From Euglena gracilis (taxonomy: Eukaryota > Euglenida > Euglenophyceae > Euglenales), in assembly GCA_039621445.1 (NCBI GenBank), contig CP154956.1, forward strand, positions 34,755,437-34,819,436: a DNA stretch of 64,000 nt. Direction: 5' to 3'. The notes under the pieces are model-generated. The model worked only from the letters and a program-made list of their open reading frames with translations. It did not search any database and had not been told where the DNA came from. Numbering within the stretch: the stretch's first letter is position 1; every line of letters starts with the position of its first letter. Of the stretch, positions 20,122-29,853 are shown in pieces. Both the position numbers and the translations under genes were made by a program.

Positions 20122-21234
20122 TTAAGGTCGGGCACGTTTGTGCGGGTGTTCGGGAATTGGGAGGGTGTGGAGGGAGGGCCAGAGGTCTTGGGGAGCGACA
20201 GGGAGGCATTGGACGAGAGTGTCATGTTTACCCGGGGCAAGGTTTGGGAAGGGTAAGTGCCAGGGTAGTCCTCCGTGTGTGGTGTGGAGGTTACACCCAA
20301 TGTAGTGTCGCGCTTGCTTGGTGTTGGTCCATCTACACCATGCCATAGTGCTTTCCATTGGAATATCTGAGAGGAACATAAGCCTGGCTGCAGTACGGCG
20401 GATGATGTAGAAGGTGGGTGGTGGCTTGGAGACGTGTGCAAAGAGTCTTTGTAATTGTAGTTGTAAGCCACGGGGAGTACAGAAGGGGGTATCTGCTTGT
20501 TGAGCAGGGTGGATGGAGCACAGGTGGAGGAACCAGATGAGTAGGAGGGGGGAGAGGGGTCTGGCTGTGGTAGGGTTTGATGGCGGTCGAAGCTTGGCGG
20601 CCTGGTACTGGAGTGCGGCTCCCCCTGTGGTGTACTGTAAAGAGATGGGGGTGAGAGAGCAGGCTTCGGAAATACGGAGACCGAAGGCCAACGCCAGGAG
20701 GGTGATGCCCAAGGGGAGGAGGTCCTGTTGGTCCAGGCGACAAAAGTGGGAGAGGAGGAAGTGGTCCGGTTGTAGCCAAGTGAGCGAACGTGGTTGGTGG
20801 ATCCGGTCCGCAGCGGAGGCGTAGTGCCAAACGTAGGGGTGGACCGGGATGCTGATACGTTGGAAGTTGCAGCACGCCTGAATAGCGGACAATGTGGAGC
20901 GGATGGTTGAGGAGGCTGCACCCTCTGCCGTGGCTTGACGGATGAAGTTCTCGACCAAAATATGTGGAGCGGCCTCATCAGGTTGACCAGTGAGAAAGGT
21001 GAGGAAGGATTGGAGGCGTGAGGAGTACGTGACCAGTGTGTTTGGTGCCCAGTGCCAAAGGAGGGCTGTATCTGGGGAAGGAGTGCATGAGAGGCGGTGC
21101 TGGGTGATGGTGGAGAGAAACTCCCGAATGGCGGATATAAGTTGTGCGGTGGGTCCGGGGGGTGTGCAGAGGAGTGGTGCGGCCTGAGGTGGCAAGGGAG
21201 GGGAATGGCGTGTCTGGGAGGGGAGTGGTTCCAC
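20122..21234 (-). CDS. Tyrosine recombinase
   Basis: A 370-codon frame. After an N-terminal helical core-binding region (residues about 70-150, NTLVTYSSRLQSFLTFLTG), the catalytic domain has LAFGLRISEACSLTP (box I Arg), IIRRTAARLMFLS (box II, with a hydrophobic residue where His is usual, then Arg) and TNTKQARHYIG (nucleophile Tyr). Such enzymes cut and rejoin DNA through a 3'-phosphotyrosine link and here would integrate the circular cDNA. A larger overlapping frame (19914-21677) is Pro/Ser-rich noise. Confidence 0.8.
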   Translation of the reverse strand: MEPLPSQTRHSPPLPPQAAPLLCTPPGPTAQLISAIREFLSTITQHRLSCTPSPDTALLWHWAPNTLVTYSSRLQSFLTFLTGQPDEAAPHILVENFIRQATAEGAASSTIRSTLSAIQACCNFQRISIPVHPYVWHYASAADRIHQPRSLTWLQPDHFLLSHFCRLDQQDLLPLGITLLALAFGLRISEACSLTPISLQYTTGGAALQYQAAKLRPPSNPTTARPLSPLLLIWFLHLCSIHPAQQADTPFCTPRGLQLQLQRLFAHVSKPPPTFYIIRRTAARLMFLSDIPMESTMAWCRWTNTKQARHYIGCNLHTTHGGLPWHLPFPNLAPGKHDTLVQCLPVAPQDLWPSLHTLPIPEHPHKRARP

Positions 21235-21249
21235 CGGGGTGTCGTGGCG

Positions 21250-21618
21250 TCAGGCGGCATCCTGCTTTGGGCATTGCCAGTGCCAGTGTCGTGTGTTTGG
21301 ACACTGGTAGCAGGGCTTGGGAGGTGGCGCGCTTGTTGGCCAGAGTGTGCCATCTCGACTTTTGTAGTACTCCTTTCCTTGGAAGACCACAAAGGTTTGG
21401 GTGCCGCGGGCGGTGCAGCGTTCGACCAGTCGCGCTCCAGCGGCCACGGTTTCAGTGAAGGTGAGGTGAAAAGGCTTTGAGAGGGTAGGGTTGGTGGAGG
21501 AGGTGGACGACGGGCGTGGAGGCGGTGTGAAGGTGGATTGGTAAGGAAAGGGGGATGGTTGAGCGGAGCAGTCGAAAGGGGGAATGTATTCGGATGCGGA
21601 GAAATGGTATTTGACCAC
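21250..21618 (-). CDS. Gag nucleocapsid segment with CCHC zinc knuckle
   Basis: A 122-codon frame starting MVKYHFSASEY and ending with CYQCPNTRHWHWQCPK, an exact CX2CX4HX4C zinc knuckle for RNA binding. It follows the gag/2A ORF after about 30 bases and ends 16 bases before the recombinase frame, so it is the natural C-terminus of gag or a separate product. Zinc knuckles are known in PAT-like rather than DIRS-like gag proteins. Confidence 0.7.
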   Translation of the reverse strand: MVKYHFSASEYIPPFDCSAQPSPFPYQSTFTPPPRPSSTSSTNPTLSKPFHLTFTETVAAGARLVERCTARGTQTFVVFQGKEYYKSRDGTLWPTSAPPPKPCYQCPNTRHWHWQCPKQDAA

Positions 21619-21651
21619 TGCTGCCCAAAGGCTGGAGACAGTGTCTTCGGG

Positions 21652-23709
21652 TTACATGTTCCGTAGGCTACGGTCAAAGATGGTGAGGAGTTGTTGGATG
21701 AGAGGGGCGTGGGGTTTGTGCCTTTGAAAGGCCTGGATGGTTTCGTCGGTCAATGCGGCGGCCATTTCATCAGGCGTGAGAGGTTGAGGGGTGGCTGGTT
21801 GTGAGGCTTGTTGTTGTTGGAGGCGGAGTGCCGCAATCTCGGCCCGGAGTTGGTCAAGTTCGGAGGTTTGGAAAGTCCATTGGAGCGTTCCTTGGACCAG
21901 GTTCAGGGTAAGTTGGGAGAAGACCTCAAAACCGGATAGGAATTGTAAGGCACACTCAAGATCCGGGGGTTGCGAGGGATCGGGGAAGAGAGGGGCGTGC
22001 CATTTCTCAGGCCATGCGGCAGCGCGGAGTTGGAGCTGTGCTTTTGCTCGGGACAAATCTGTTTGGTTGGCTTGGCTGAGGAAGGAAGTGGCGACGGTGG
22101 CCAAGAACTCTCCGAAGGACATGGGTCCCGGGTTGCTCTCGATGTCCCCGCACTGTAGACATGGGGTGCCATGGGGGCCTCTGGTGGGCATGGTGCGGGT
22201 GGAGAGTAAGAAGAAGACAATGGGCCAGGGTGGTGGGGGTCGCAGGGTCTTGCCTTCGGTGTGAAAGCAAGGGATGTCCCGGCGGAGGACGCGGGCGGCG
22301 CTGGCGGCCTGCCTGAGTTTGGTGAACCAGGGCTCTGTGGAGAAAGGTGCCACCACGATGGCGTCGGGGGAGTCCCGCAGAATTTTCTCTGTCACGGCCG
22401 GAAAGAGGGAAAATGGTGGGTTGATCCAGAAAAATTGACCCGTCCAGGGTCGGGAGAAGGCGTCCTGTTGGGCGGTGCAGAAGTTTTTGGCCTGGGTGTT
22501 CCAACCTTCGGCGAAGAGGTCAAAAGTCGGGGGGTTGGTGCCAAGTGACGTGGCGACCAGGTGGAAAAGGGTGTGATCAAAGCGGTACGTCTGGGGGCCC
22601 GGATTGGGATGAATGTCGCCGGCTGACAGAAGGATGAGCATTTTTTGGGATTGCGCTTCCGGCGCCGAGAGTAGCGTACCGATGCCTGGGAAGTGAGCGA
22701 CGTACCACTGTGGAGTGGACGGGCGTGTTATTTTTTGGCCTTTTGGGTGGGGCAGGGCACAAGACAAGTAGAGGGTCATGTCATCTGGAGAGTTCAAGGA
22801 GCTTGCTGCTGCTGGCAGGAGGGGTGAGCCCGGGGGGGATAGAGAATGTAGCCACTGTACAAGAAAATTGGTGGGCGAACCCCTGTCAGGGCCAAAGTTG
22901 GGGAGGAGTTTTCTCAGTGTTTGCATTTCTTCGTCACACAATGCAAGGGGGCCCAAACCCAGTGAGGAGGGGGGGGCCACAGATGAGGGAGAAGGGGGTG
23001 GGACCAACATTTGTGGGGGGCTGGGGCTTTTTTGGCTCACCCTATCTGGCTCCTTCTGCTGGAAATGAGCTTTAAGCTGCTCATAGGCTGCAAGGGGAAT
23101 TTGGATTCCCCCAATGGCGATGGAGGGTGGGGGTGGTTGGGGATTTGGGGAGAAAGAGTCCAAAACGCCCCCACCTACCACCAGCCCCGCCACAGGGGCC
23201 CATTGGGCCACAGGGGCGGGGGGGGGGCAAGGGGCAATGTAAATGGAATTTGGTGGGGTAGGGGTTGGTGTGGGAAGATTTCTTGCTGCAGTGTCTGCAG
23301 CACCTGGGTTACAGGAACCACAGGGGGGGGCAGGACAGGGGGGGGGGCAAGGGCGTGGCGCAAAGGGGCGGGAGGGAAAGTACCGAGGTGTCGGCCAGTT
23401 TGGCTTAGGAACCCTTCTGTTCTCCATCTTCTTGGATTCTTCGGTCAATGCCCAAATGGGCTTGGCTTCCTGGCAATTTTTGCTCTTGTCCCTTGCTTCT
23501 GCCTTGTTCATCTTGGAAACCTTTTTCTGCAGATTTGGCTGCTCAATGTCCATTTGTTTCCTGGGCTTGTCTTTAATCTTGTCTGCAACGTTCAACTTGA
23601 CCTTGACCGGGGGCTGCAGCACCTTGGAGCTTTGTTGTCTGCGAATTCGTCGTCGTTTGGACCTTGTGTTCTTTTGTTTCTGTTCCTCAATCACCTCGTC
23701 CATGGTCAT
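21652..23709 (-). CDS. Gag-2A-methyltransferase-like-2A-gag polyprotein
   Basis: The first ATG is at 23709 (685 codons). Residues 1-95 are very basic. Residues 100-370 are Pro-rich with little order. At 22591-22635 lies LLSAGDIHPNPGP, and at 22121-22160 LQCGDIESNPGP; both are 2A-type ribosome-skipping motifs ending NPGP, the second with the canonical D-I-E-S. Between them about 143 residues resemble the Dam-like N6-adenine methyltransferase domain of DIRS-type elements (FDLFAEGWN, FFWINPPFSLFP with the NPPF catalytic tetrad, IVVAPFSTEPWF). After the second 2A come 170 helical residues with a Gln-rich coiled coil. If both motifs skip, the domain is released as its own protein. Confidence 0.75.
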   Translation of the reverse strand: MTMDEVIEEQKQKNTRSKRRRIRRQQSSKVLQPPVKVKLNVADKIKDKPRKQMDIEQPNLQKKVSKMNKAEARDKSKNCQEAKPIWALTEESKKMENRRVPKPNWPTPRYFPSRPFAPRPCPPPCPAPPCGSCNPGAADTAARNLPTPTPTPPNSIYIAPCPPPAPVAQWAPVAGLVVGGGVLDSFSPNPQPPPPSIAIGGIQIPLAAYEQLKAHFQQKEPDRVSQKSPSPPQMLVPPPSPSSVAPPSSLGLGPLALCDEEMQTLRKLLPNFGPDRGSPTNFLVQWLHSLSPPGSPLLPAAASSLNSPDDMTLYLSCALPHPKGQKITRPSTPQWYVAHFPGIGTLLSAPEAQSQKMLILLSAGDIHPNPGPQTYRFDHTLFHLVATSLGTNPPTFDLFAEGWNTQAKNFCTAQQDAFSRPWTGQFFWINPPFSLFPAVTEKILRDSPDAIVVAPFSTEPWFTKLRQAASAARVLRRDIPCFHTEGKTLRPPPPWPIVFFLLSTRTMPTRGPHGTPCLQCGDIESNPGPMSFGEFLATVATSFLSQANQTDLSRAKAQLQLRAAAWPEKWHAPLFPDPSQPPDLECALQFLSGFEVFSQLTLNLVQGTLQWTFQTSELDQLRAEIAALRLQQQQASQPATPQPLTPDEMAAALTDETIQAFQRHKPHAPLIQQLLTIFDRSLRNM

Positions 23710-23889
23710 TTCCAAAACTGAATTGGTCGACTCGGTGGGTACCCGTCCACTGTCTCGGGCGTTGCTGGCCTCTTCTCAGCCATGTGTGCCTTTCTTTTGT
23801 TTTGAAACTGTGGAGGGTAGCCAGTGAGGGAAGCCTGCCCTGATGCCTAATAACATTGGCGCGAATCTGTCCATCAAGGATCAGGTGCT

Positions 23890-25135
23890 TTTTGTTGCCG
23901 GAGTTGGCTGTTTCCTAATTCTGCACTTTCTGAGTGTCTATTTTTTTCGCATAATACATGGCGGACAATTGAAAGCCCCTGGTGGGGTCAAGTATCCAAG
24001 TCAAGAATTCAACTATCGTCGAACCCACTTGCAAGTCCTGCTGGTGCAGGCGGAAGAGGCAGAAGTCCTGCTGGTGCAGGCGGAAGAAGGCAGAAGTCCT
24101 GCTGGTGCAGGCGGAAGAAGGCAGAAGCCCTGCTGGTGCAGGCAGCAGCTTTATTCAAGTTACAAGGCCCTTTGGTGTTACTGCAGGAGCTCATCATGCT
24201 GTCTATGGCCGGTGTGGCCTTTATGGCTTATCTGGTTTCTTTGGGCCTGAAAAGGCTCCCACCAACCCTTCTGGGCCTGAAAAGGCCCCCCCAGCCACTG
24301 GGCCTGAAAGGGCCCCCCCAGCCACTGGGCCTGAAAAGGCCCCCACCAACCCTTCTGGGCCTGAAAAGGCCCCCCCCAGCCACTGGGCCTGCAAAGGCCC
24401 CCCCAGCCACTGGGCCTGCAAAGGCCCCCCCCAATGGTCAACCCCCCAATCACTGCAAACCCACCCCTTCTATCATGCCCAAACACTGCAAACCCATCAT
24501 GCGTACAACCATTCTTTGGGTCTCCAAAGGTCACCCATCATCAACCTCTCCATTTGCATGCAGGGAAACCTTCTGGTGCTGACATTTTCCCCAACCAACC
24601 CCCCCAGATTGCTTTCAAACATTGTCCTCCATCCTTACCCCTGTCATCTCACACCACGCATTAGACATCTTTTCACAGTTTTGGTTTTCATTGCCAGACT
24701 CAGGGCCAGTGGCTGCACCAACATCTGTTGTAAACCCCCCACTGCCACATGGAACCTGTTTGCATTCCTTCTCTGTGCATTCTCTTTTGCTTTGTTTGCT
24801 TTGTTTGACGGTGCCAGTGAAAACCTGTGTCCTGAAGGAAAACTCCTTTCACCTGATGATACCTTTTGCAGCAATTTTGACTTGACATTGAAAAACATTT
24901 TGCCACCTCAACCCCTCAGTGACACTGTTTTACCCCAGTGTCCTTCAAAGTCACTGGGCCTGCAAAGGCCCCCCTGTGACATCATTTCGGTCTGTTGCAC
25001 CATTTTGCCCCGTGGCCTGCAAAGGCCCTGGGCCTGCAAAGGCCCCCCCCCCCTGTGACACCCTTTGGTCCTGTAGCAGCAAATTGTCCCAGTGGCCTGC
25101 AAAGGCCATGGGCCTGCAAAGGCCCCCCCTGACAC
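23890..25135 (+). repeat. Minisatellites and a low-complexity open frame
   Basis: Bases 24035-24145 hold four units of GAAGTCCTGCTGGTGCAGGC (about 29 bp each). Bases 24245-25135 hold at least twelve TGGGCCTGCAAAGGCCCCCC or TGGGCCTGAAAAGGCCCCCC units, partly in runs. Long open frames across this (23982-25058 and others) translate the repeats (GPEKAPP) and I do not call them genes. Confidence 0.75.
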
Positions 25136-25149
25136 CAATTTTGCTCTCA

Positions 25150-25665
25150 GCCTGAAAAGCCCCCGACAAACTGGCAAACCATGTTCCTCCACATTTTGGC
25201 CTGCAACAGTGGCCCCCCAGCCAGACAGCACACCCACTTTTTGGTCTGCAACAGTGGCCCCCCAGCCAGCCACTCCCGCTAGATTCTGCTGGCCTGCAAC
25301 CTTCCCACCGCAGCAAAATGAACTTGACCACCCCCAGGTTCGTCCGAAATTTGAACGCCAAAGGAAAACGATAAGCTGGCCCGAACGCATGCCCACCATG
25401 ACTCACCAAAACCCCAGCACTTTCACACGTCACCACGGTCGCTTGGGACGCGGAGAAGGAATTTTATCCTGTGGTGACATTCAGCCCAACCCGGGCCCCA
25501 CAGCACCACCACAGACTGAAATCGACTTCAGCGAGGATCCGGCGAGGGCTGTCGGCTTCCTGATGGCAACTGCCTCGGTCCCACCCACCCTGGCCCCACT
25601 TTTAGAAACCACTTCGGAAGATGGCCGGAATCTACAACAGCTCCTCCGGGACCTTATTGGGGGAG
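25150..25665 (+). pseudogene. Gag-like fragment with a 2A motif, cut by an LTR
   Basis: The frame reads through PARFCWPATFPPQQNELDHP, then at 25473-25499 SCGDIQPNPGP, a third 2A-type motif, followed by about 55 residues before it runs into the LTR at 25666. The 2A style resembles the minus-strand YR element's ORF1, so this is likely a piece of a related element on the plus strand. No further domains are visible. Confidence 0.45.
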
Positions 25666-25978
25666 TGTGTACCAGGCGTATGCTTCTGTCCCCTTCCGTT
25701 GAGGAAGTTAGGATGGAAGCAGATCCTATTAGGATCTCCTAATGGGTGCCCCTTCTCTCTCCACAGGTGGTATTCTTCTTCAAACCTTTTCCTTCCTTTC
25801 TATCGGACCGGACTTGGTTATCCAGTCCGTCCTCCCTGCATTGCTATGTGCTTTGCTTCTTGGGAAGTGGGAAAAGGGATTTTCTGTTACTCTGATTTTC
25901 AGTTCCCAAGTAGGTGCGCCAAGGCGAAAGCGAAGGCTTTTGGGAATTGGGAAAGTGGAATTGGGATTCAGACGTACA
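25666..25978 (+). repeat. LTR 1 (element A, 5' LTR)
   Basis: Begins TGTGTACCAGGCGTATGC and ends GACGTACA (TGT...ACA ends), 313 bp. It is clearly more diverged from LTR 2 than LTR 2 is from LTR 3, with small insertions around 25785 and 25945. The upstream flank is GGGGGAG. Confidence 0.9.
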
Positions 25979-25980
25979 CT

Positions 25981-26075
25981 TGGTAGCAGATTAGGTCACG
26001 ATCCTACACATACAGCCCATACAGAAAGAAACGCTATCAAGTATTACACTTGGTAGCAGATTGGTTCGATCCTAC
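25981..26075 (+). promoter_or_regulatory. Duplicated primer-binding site, initiator tRNA-Met type
   Basis: TGGTAGCAGA starts at 25981, two bases after the LTR, and again at 26051 followed by TTGGTTCGATCC. The first ten bases are the exact complement of an initiator tRNA-Met 3' end of the animal type (TCTGCTACCA), and GGTTCGATCC resembles its T-arm complement. The second copy has about 70 bases of unrelated sequence before it and is the one matching element B. Confidence 0.7.
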
Positions 26076-26511
26076 GCTGACTGGCACGGACCTCTGGGCT
26101 GATGAACAGATGGAGGTAGGACCTGATCAACCCTGCCCCCCCTGCCCATCTGCCTTTCTGGTCGGTACCCGGAAAATTTTCGGGTCCCCCACCCCCCACT
26201 CCAACTTTCCGCTCGGAATGTTGTGCAAAGTAGGAAAGGGTTCATGGGAAAGCTGGCAAGAAAACGTATTTTCGCCAGACCCTTCACTTTGCTTACCCCC
26301 CATGGAACTTTTGGTCCAAGCGGAAATCAAAATCCAAAATTTTTGTACAAAAGTCAAAATTCTCATTGACACTGGTTGTCGCATTGCACTACTTTTTCAG
26401 TTCGGGTTGATACCAACCCCCCTCTTGGTGAAAGCCAGAAGCCGATCAAAATTACGACGGCTGACAACACCCCCATGTGCGGTGGTGACTTGGGATGCTT
26501 TTTGGACATAG
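26050..26511 (+). CDS. Element A: protease region (gag deleted)
   Basis: The frame holds KVKILIDTGCRIALLFQFGL, the retropepsin Asp-Thr-Gly active site (Asp codon near 26368). Compared with element B, the sequence jumps from CTGACTGGCA just after the primer site to CACGGACCTCTGGG just before the protease, so all of gag is missing. The deletion joins at a shared GGCA. Protein from this copy could not be packaged without gag supplied in trans. Confidence 0.8.
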   Translation: MVADWFDPTLTGTDLWADEQMEVGPDQPCPPCPSAFLVGTRKIFGSPTPHSNFPLGMLCKVGKGSWESWQENVFSPDPSLCLPPMELLVQAEIKIQNFCTKVKILIDTGCRIALLFQFGLIPTPLLVKARSRSKLRRLTTPPCAVVTWDAFWT

Positions 26512-29331
26512 TCCTACCCCTCATCCCCAAGCACCACTCACACCCCCCCCCCAACCGCAAAATTTTCCGGATACCTGGGGATATGAACCCGGAATCCATG
26601 GTTCTGACGTAATCCTGGGATACCCCTTTTTACGTCAGCACCGGCTGGTAGTGGATTGCCACTCCCACGGTTTGCGCACATCACCATTCTCCTCATTGCC
26701 CCCCAAACCCTCATCACCTGTGGCGTCAACCGCGATAGCCACCAATTTTTCCACACCGTTTTCGAAAACTTTTACCCCGTTACCAACCACACCAACCAAC
26801 GTTTTCCACCCCGGGTGTACCGAGAAAGTTCACCCCCTGCCCGTTGACACACCAACTTCCGTTCCTCGTGAGGCAGGGCAAGCAAGTAGCGGTACCCCCC
26901 TCGTTCCACTGGGTTACAAGACGAAAGCCCAAAGGCCTGAAGTACGTATGGTGTCGAGTAGTCGCCCAGCTGCACTAATACCCCGTTTTCCACCAGATGT
27001 ATCGCTTTCGGGATACATCTGTACACCCCCCAGCAGCTACAACAGCGCATCCCAACTTTACACACACCCTCACCAGACAAACATGCGCGACCAGGACCAC
27101 TACTCCGACACTTCCTTCCAATGTGTGCACTGTAGGAGAATATCCGCCCAGCCAGATTTCGATTGTGGATGTCTAGTCCAAACACCAACACCAATCCCGA
27201 TTTCGCGTAAACCATACACTTGGTTGCGGATTGCAATGCGCGACCGTACATCAAGTGCTCCAACAACGAGGTATTGCCTTGTTGTTTGGGACCGCGAAAT
27301 CCGTGTCACACACCTCCCCCACCTCCATCTGGCATGATATGGACTGGGTATGCACCCATCCAACCCATCAACCCTTGGGAATGCCCCTTGGGAGTGTGGA
27401 TGACACACCCTTGACCTATGTTTGCGGATCCCTGAATTGCGTTACCGCTCTTCAACCCGCGAACCAGGTCGACACCGACGCGATGCGCGTATGGAACGCA
27501 TTTAATTTTGATCAATACCGTATTTTGGAGGAATGGTTCTCCAAAATCGCGGCTTTGGCTGATTCCTTAGATTTGTCGTTGGAAATTGATGCGTTCTCAT
27601 CAAAAGCGCATGCGCGCTTGTCGCGATATTGGTCGCGACATACCAACGCATTCCTTAAATTTTGGGGTGATACGGTGCTATGGGTGCACCCTCCCCCAAA
27701 ATTTATCCCGGATGTGGTGGAGAAAATCCTCCGCGATGAAGCGCGAGGAGCTCTCCTCATACCGGTCAATCCGAATGCGGATTGGTTTCACCAACTATCC
27801 TATGTGTGTTTTCATTGGTGGGATTTACCCGCTGATGTACCACTATTCGAGGATTTTTGTGGTATATTATTACCACCTGTTAAAGAAATCATTTTTCGCG
27901 TTTGTTTCTTTGACGCATTCGGAATATCCGACGTGCGTGTGCCACGATACCTTGGCACCAATGGGGATGCCACACCCTCAAGGCAGATTTCTGCGGTCAT
28001 TGAGAGTGCGGACCAACATCCCAAGTCTGCTGATTATTGTTCGCGAATTGCTCGCGAATTTCATGGTGTACTGGATAATCCAGTTTACGCCTGCGACATC
28101 GACCCCGCGATTCGCGGTCCGTTCGGTGTTTGCAAAATCGAGCTCAAGGATGGCGCTAAACCCATGCACCGGAAATTTTTCCGTTGTTCGGGTGAACGCG
28201 AACAGGCTCTCAACGAGATGATTGAGAAGCTCGTCGAGCGGAAGTGGATTATCCCTTCCAAGAGCGAGTGGACATCACAAGCTTTTGTGGTGCCCAAACC
28301 CGCTGACCAGTCTGGTCAGAAGAAGTGGAGACTGGTGCTGGATTACCGGTACCTGAACTCCCAAACGAAGGATGACCCGTTCCCATTACCGCTGATCGAG
28401 GATTTGATCACAAAACAATCGGATAACCGGTTGTGGTCAATCTTTGATCTGGAAGACGGTTTCCATCAGATGCATTTGCATCCTGATTCGCAACCGTACA
28501 CGGCATTCGTGACATCCAAGGGTGTGTACCAATGGACGGTACTCCCCATGGGTGTTAAGAATGGCCCAGCCATGTTTCAACGCATGATCCAGTGGGTTTT
28601 GCGCGATTTACCGTTTGCTCTGGTGTACATCGATGATGTACTGGTGGGAACCCAACCGCCATCCGCGAAATCGGGCGAGGATATCCTCGACCCGCATTAC
28701 CGCGATGTGCGCGCGGTATTATCCGCGTTCCAAAAGCATGTGCTTTTTGTGAAGGGTTCCAAAATGCACCTGTTTCGCAAAATTATTAAGTTTTGCGGAC
28801 ACATCCTGAGCAACGGGCAGCGTAAAGCCGCACCCAGTAAGATGGAGGCCATTAAGAAATGGACTCCTGAGGTCATTAAGACCTTAACGCATTTAAAGGG
28901 ATTTTTGGGATTAGCCCAATACTACACGATTTACATGAAAGATTTCGCGAAAATCGCGGTACCCCTAACCCGACAACTCAAAAATCGGACACCCGATAAC
29001 GCAAAAGTCATTTGGGATGACCAAATGCGCGAGGCCTTGAATAAAATCAAGGACTTGCTCCTCGAGAACGTGGTTCTCGATATCGCGGATCCATACAAAC
29101 CGTATGTCCTGGAGGTCGACAGCAGCGATTACGCTGTTGGCGGGGTTCTTAGCCAGCATAATGCGGCGAATGAACTCCGACCTGTGGCTTTCTTTAGCAG
29201 GAAGCTACAGGGCGACAACGGGAAAGGACAGGTTAAATGGAGCATTCGCGAAAAGGAGACATATGCCATTGTGCTAATTCTTCAGAAGTTCCGCAGCTGG
29301 ATAGCCAGCAGCTTGGTCCAGATACTAGTGT
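26495..29331 (+). CDS. Element A: pol (linker, methyltransferase-like, RT, start of RNase H)
   Basis: A frame at 26495-27337 (Cys-bearing linker, FQCVHCRR and DCGC) passes by a one-base insertion near 27208 into 27231-29331. There, DAFSSKAHARLSRYWSR, VLWVHPPPKFIPDVVEKI and LIPVNPNADWF resemble the Dam-like domain of the YR element, but NPPF is replaced by HPPP. RT follows: KWRLVLDYRYLN, WSIFDLEDGFHQM, LPMGVKNGPAMFQ and FALVYIDDVLVG. RNase H starts with LEVDSSDYAVGG and is cut by the LTR at 29332. A Ty3/gypsy type of pol. Confidence 0.85.
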
Positions 29332-29637
29332 TGTGTACCAGGCGTATGCTTCTGTCCCCTTCCGTTGAGGAAGTTAGGATGGAAGCAGATCCTATTAGGA
29401 TCTCCTAATGGGTGCCCCTTCTCTCTCCACAGGTGGTATTCTTCTTATACCTTTTCCTTCCTTTCCTTGGACCGGACTTGGATTTCCAGTCCGTCCTCCC
29501 TGCATTGCTCCGTGCTTTGCTTCTTGGGAAGTGGGAAAAGGGTTTTTACTGTTACTCTTATTTTTAGTTCCCAAGTAGGTGCGCCAAGGCGAAAGCGAAG
29601 GCTTTTTGGGAATTGGGAATTGGGAATCAGACGTACA
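29332..29637 (+). repeat. LTR 2 (element B, 5' LTR)
   Basis: 306 bp with TGT...ACA ends. It differs from LTR 3 at only two positions that I can find (at about 29434 and 29507). It interrupts the RNase H frame of element A after the bases ATACTAGTGT. The first codons of the LTR extend A's frame by about 25 residues to a chance stop at 29406-29408. Confidence 0.92.
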
Positions 29638-29639
29638 CT

Positions 29640-29661
29640 TGGTAGCAGATTGGTTCGATCC
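29640..29661 (+). promoter_or_regulatory. Primer-binding site of element B
   Basis: TGGTAGCAGATTGGTTCGAT lies two bases after the LTR and matches the complement of the initiator tRNA-Met 3' end for the first ten bases. Reverse transcription of the minus strand would start here. Confidence 0.75.
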
Positions 29662-29853
29662 TACGCTGACTGGCAGCGGAGAGCCCCTGCACCGTTATTA
29701 CACGGTCGCAGCGTCAGCTCCCGGCTTCTAGTCAACGTCTAAGCAGACGAGCAGGCTCCGGAAGGCTCTGTACGGTATTACCCGTTACAGCCCCTCTGGT
29801 GCCGGCACAACTGCTTAGTTTTGTGGGTTTTTGCTGTTTTTGTCACCAGAAAG

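Larger units (their letters stand above)
18243..23887 (-). mobile_element. Tyrosine-recombinase (DIRS/Ngaro/PAT-class) retrotransposon
   Basis: Read on the minus strand it has a gag/2A/methyltransferase ORF (23709-21652), a zinc-knuckle frame (21618-21250), a tyrosine recombinase (21234-20122), an RT (about 19640-19110) and RNase H (about 19110-18329). A 23-bp direct repeat with two mismatches (TCTGTC.ATCAAGGATC.GGTG) lies outside both ends at 18242-18264 and 23865-23887 and may be a terminal repeat of the element. Integration of this class uses the recombinase and no DDE integrase, and none is present. Confidence 0.75.

Noticed and set aside
19914-21677. 587-codon minus-strand frame
   Set aside because: Ser/Pro/Thr-rich with no motifs. 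It is the alternative frame of the recombinase and zinc-knuckle coding sequence.
23982-25058. 358-codon plus-strand frame
   Set aside because: It translates GGGCCTGAAAAGGCCCC-type minisatellites (GPEKAPP) and changes with the repeats.
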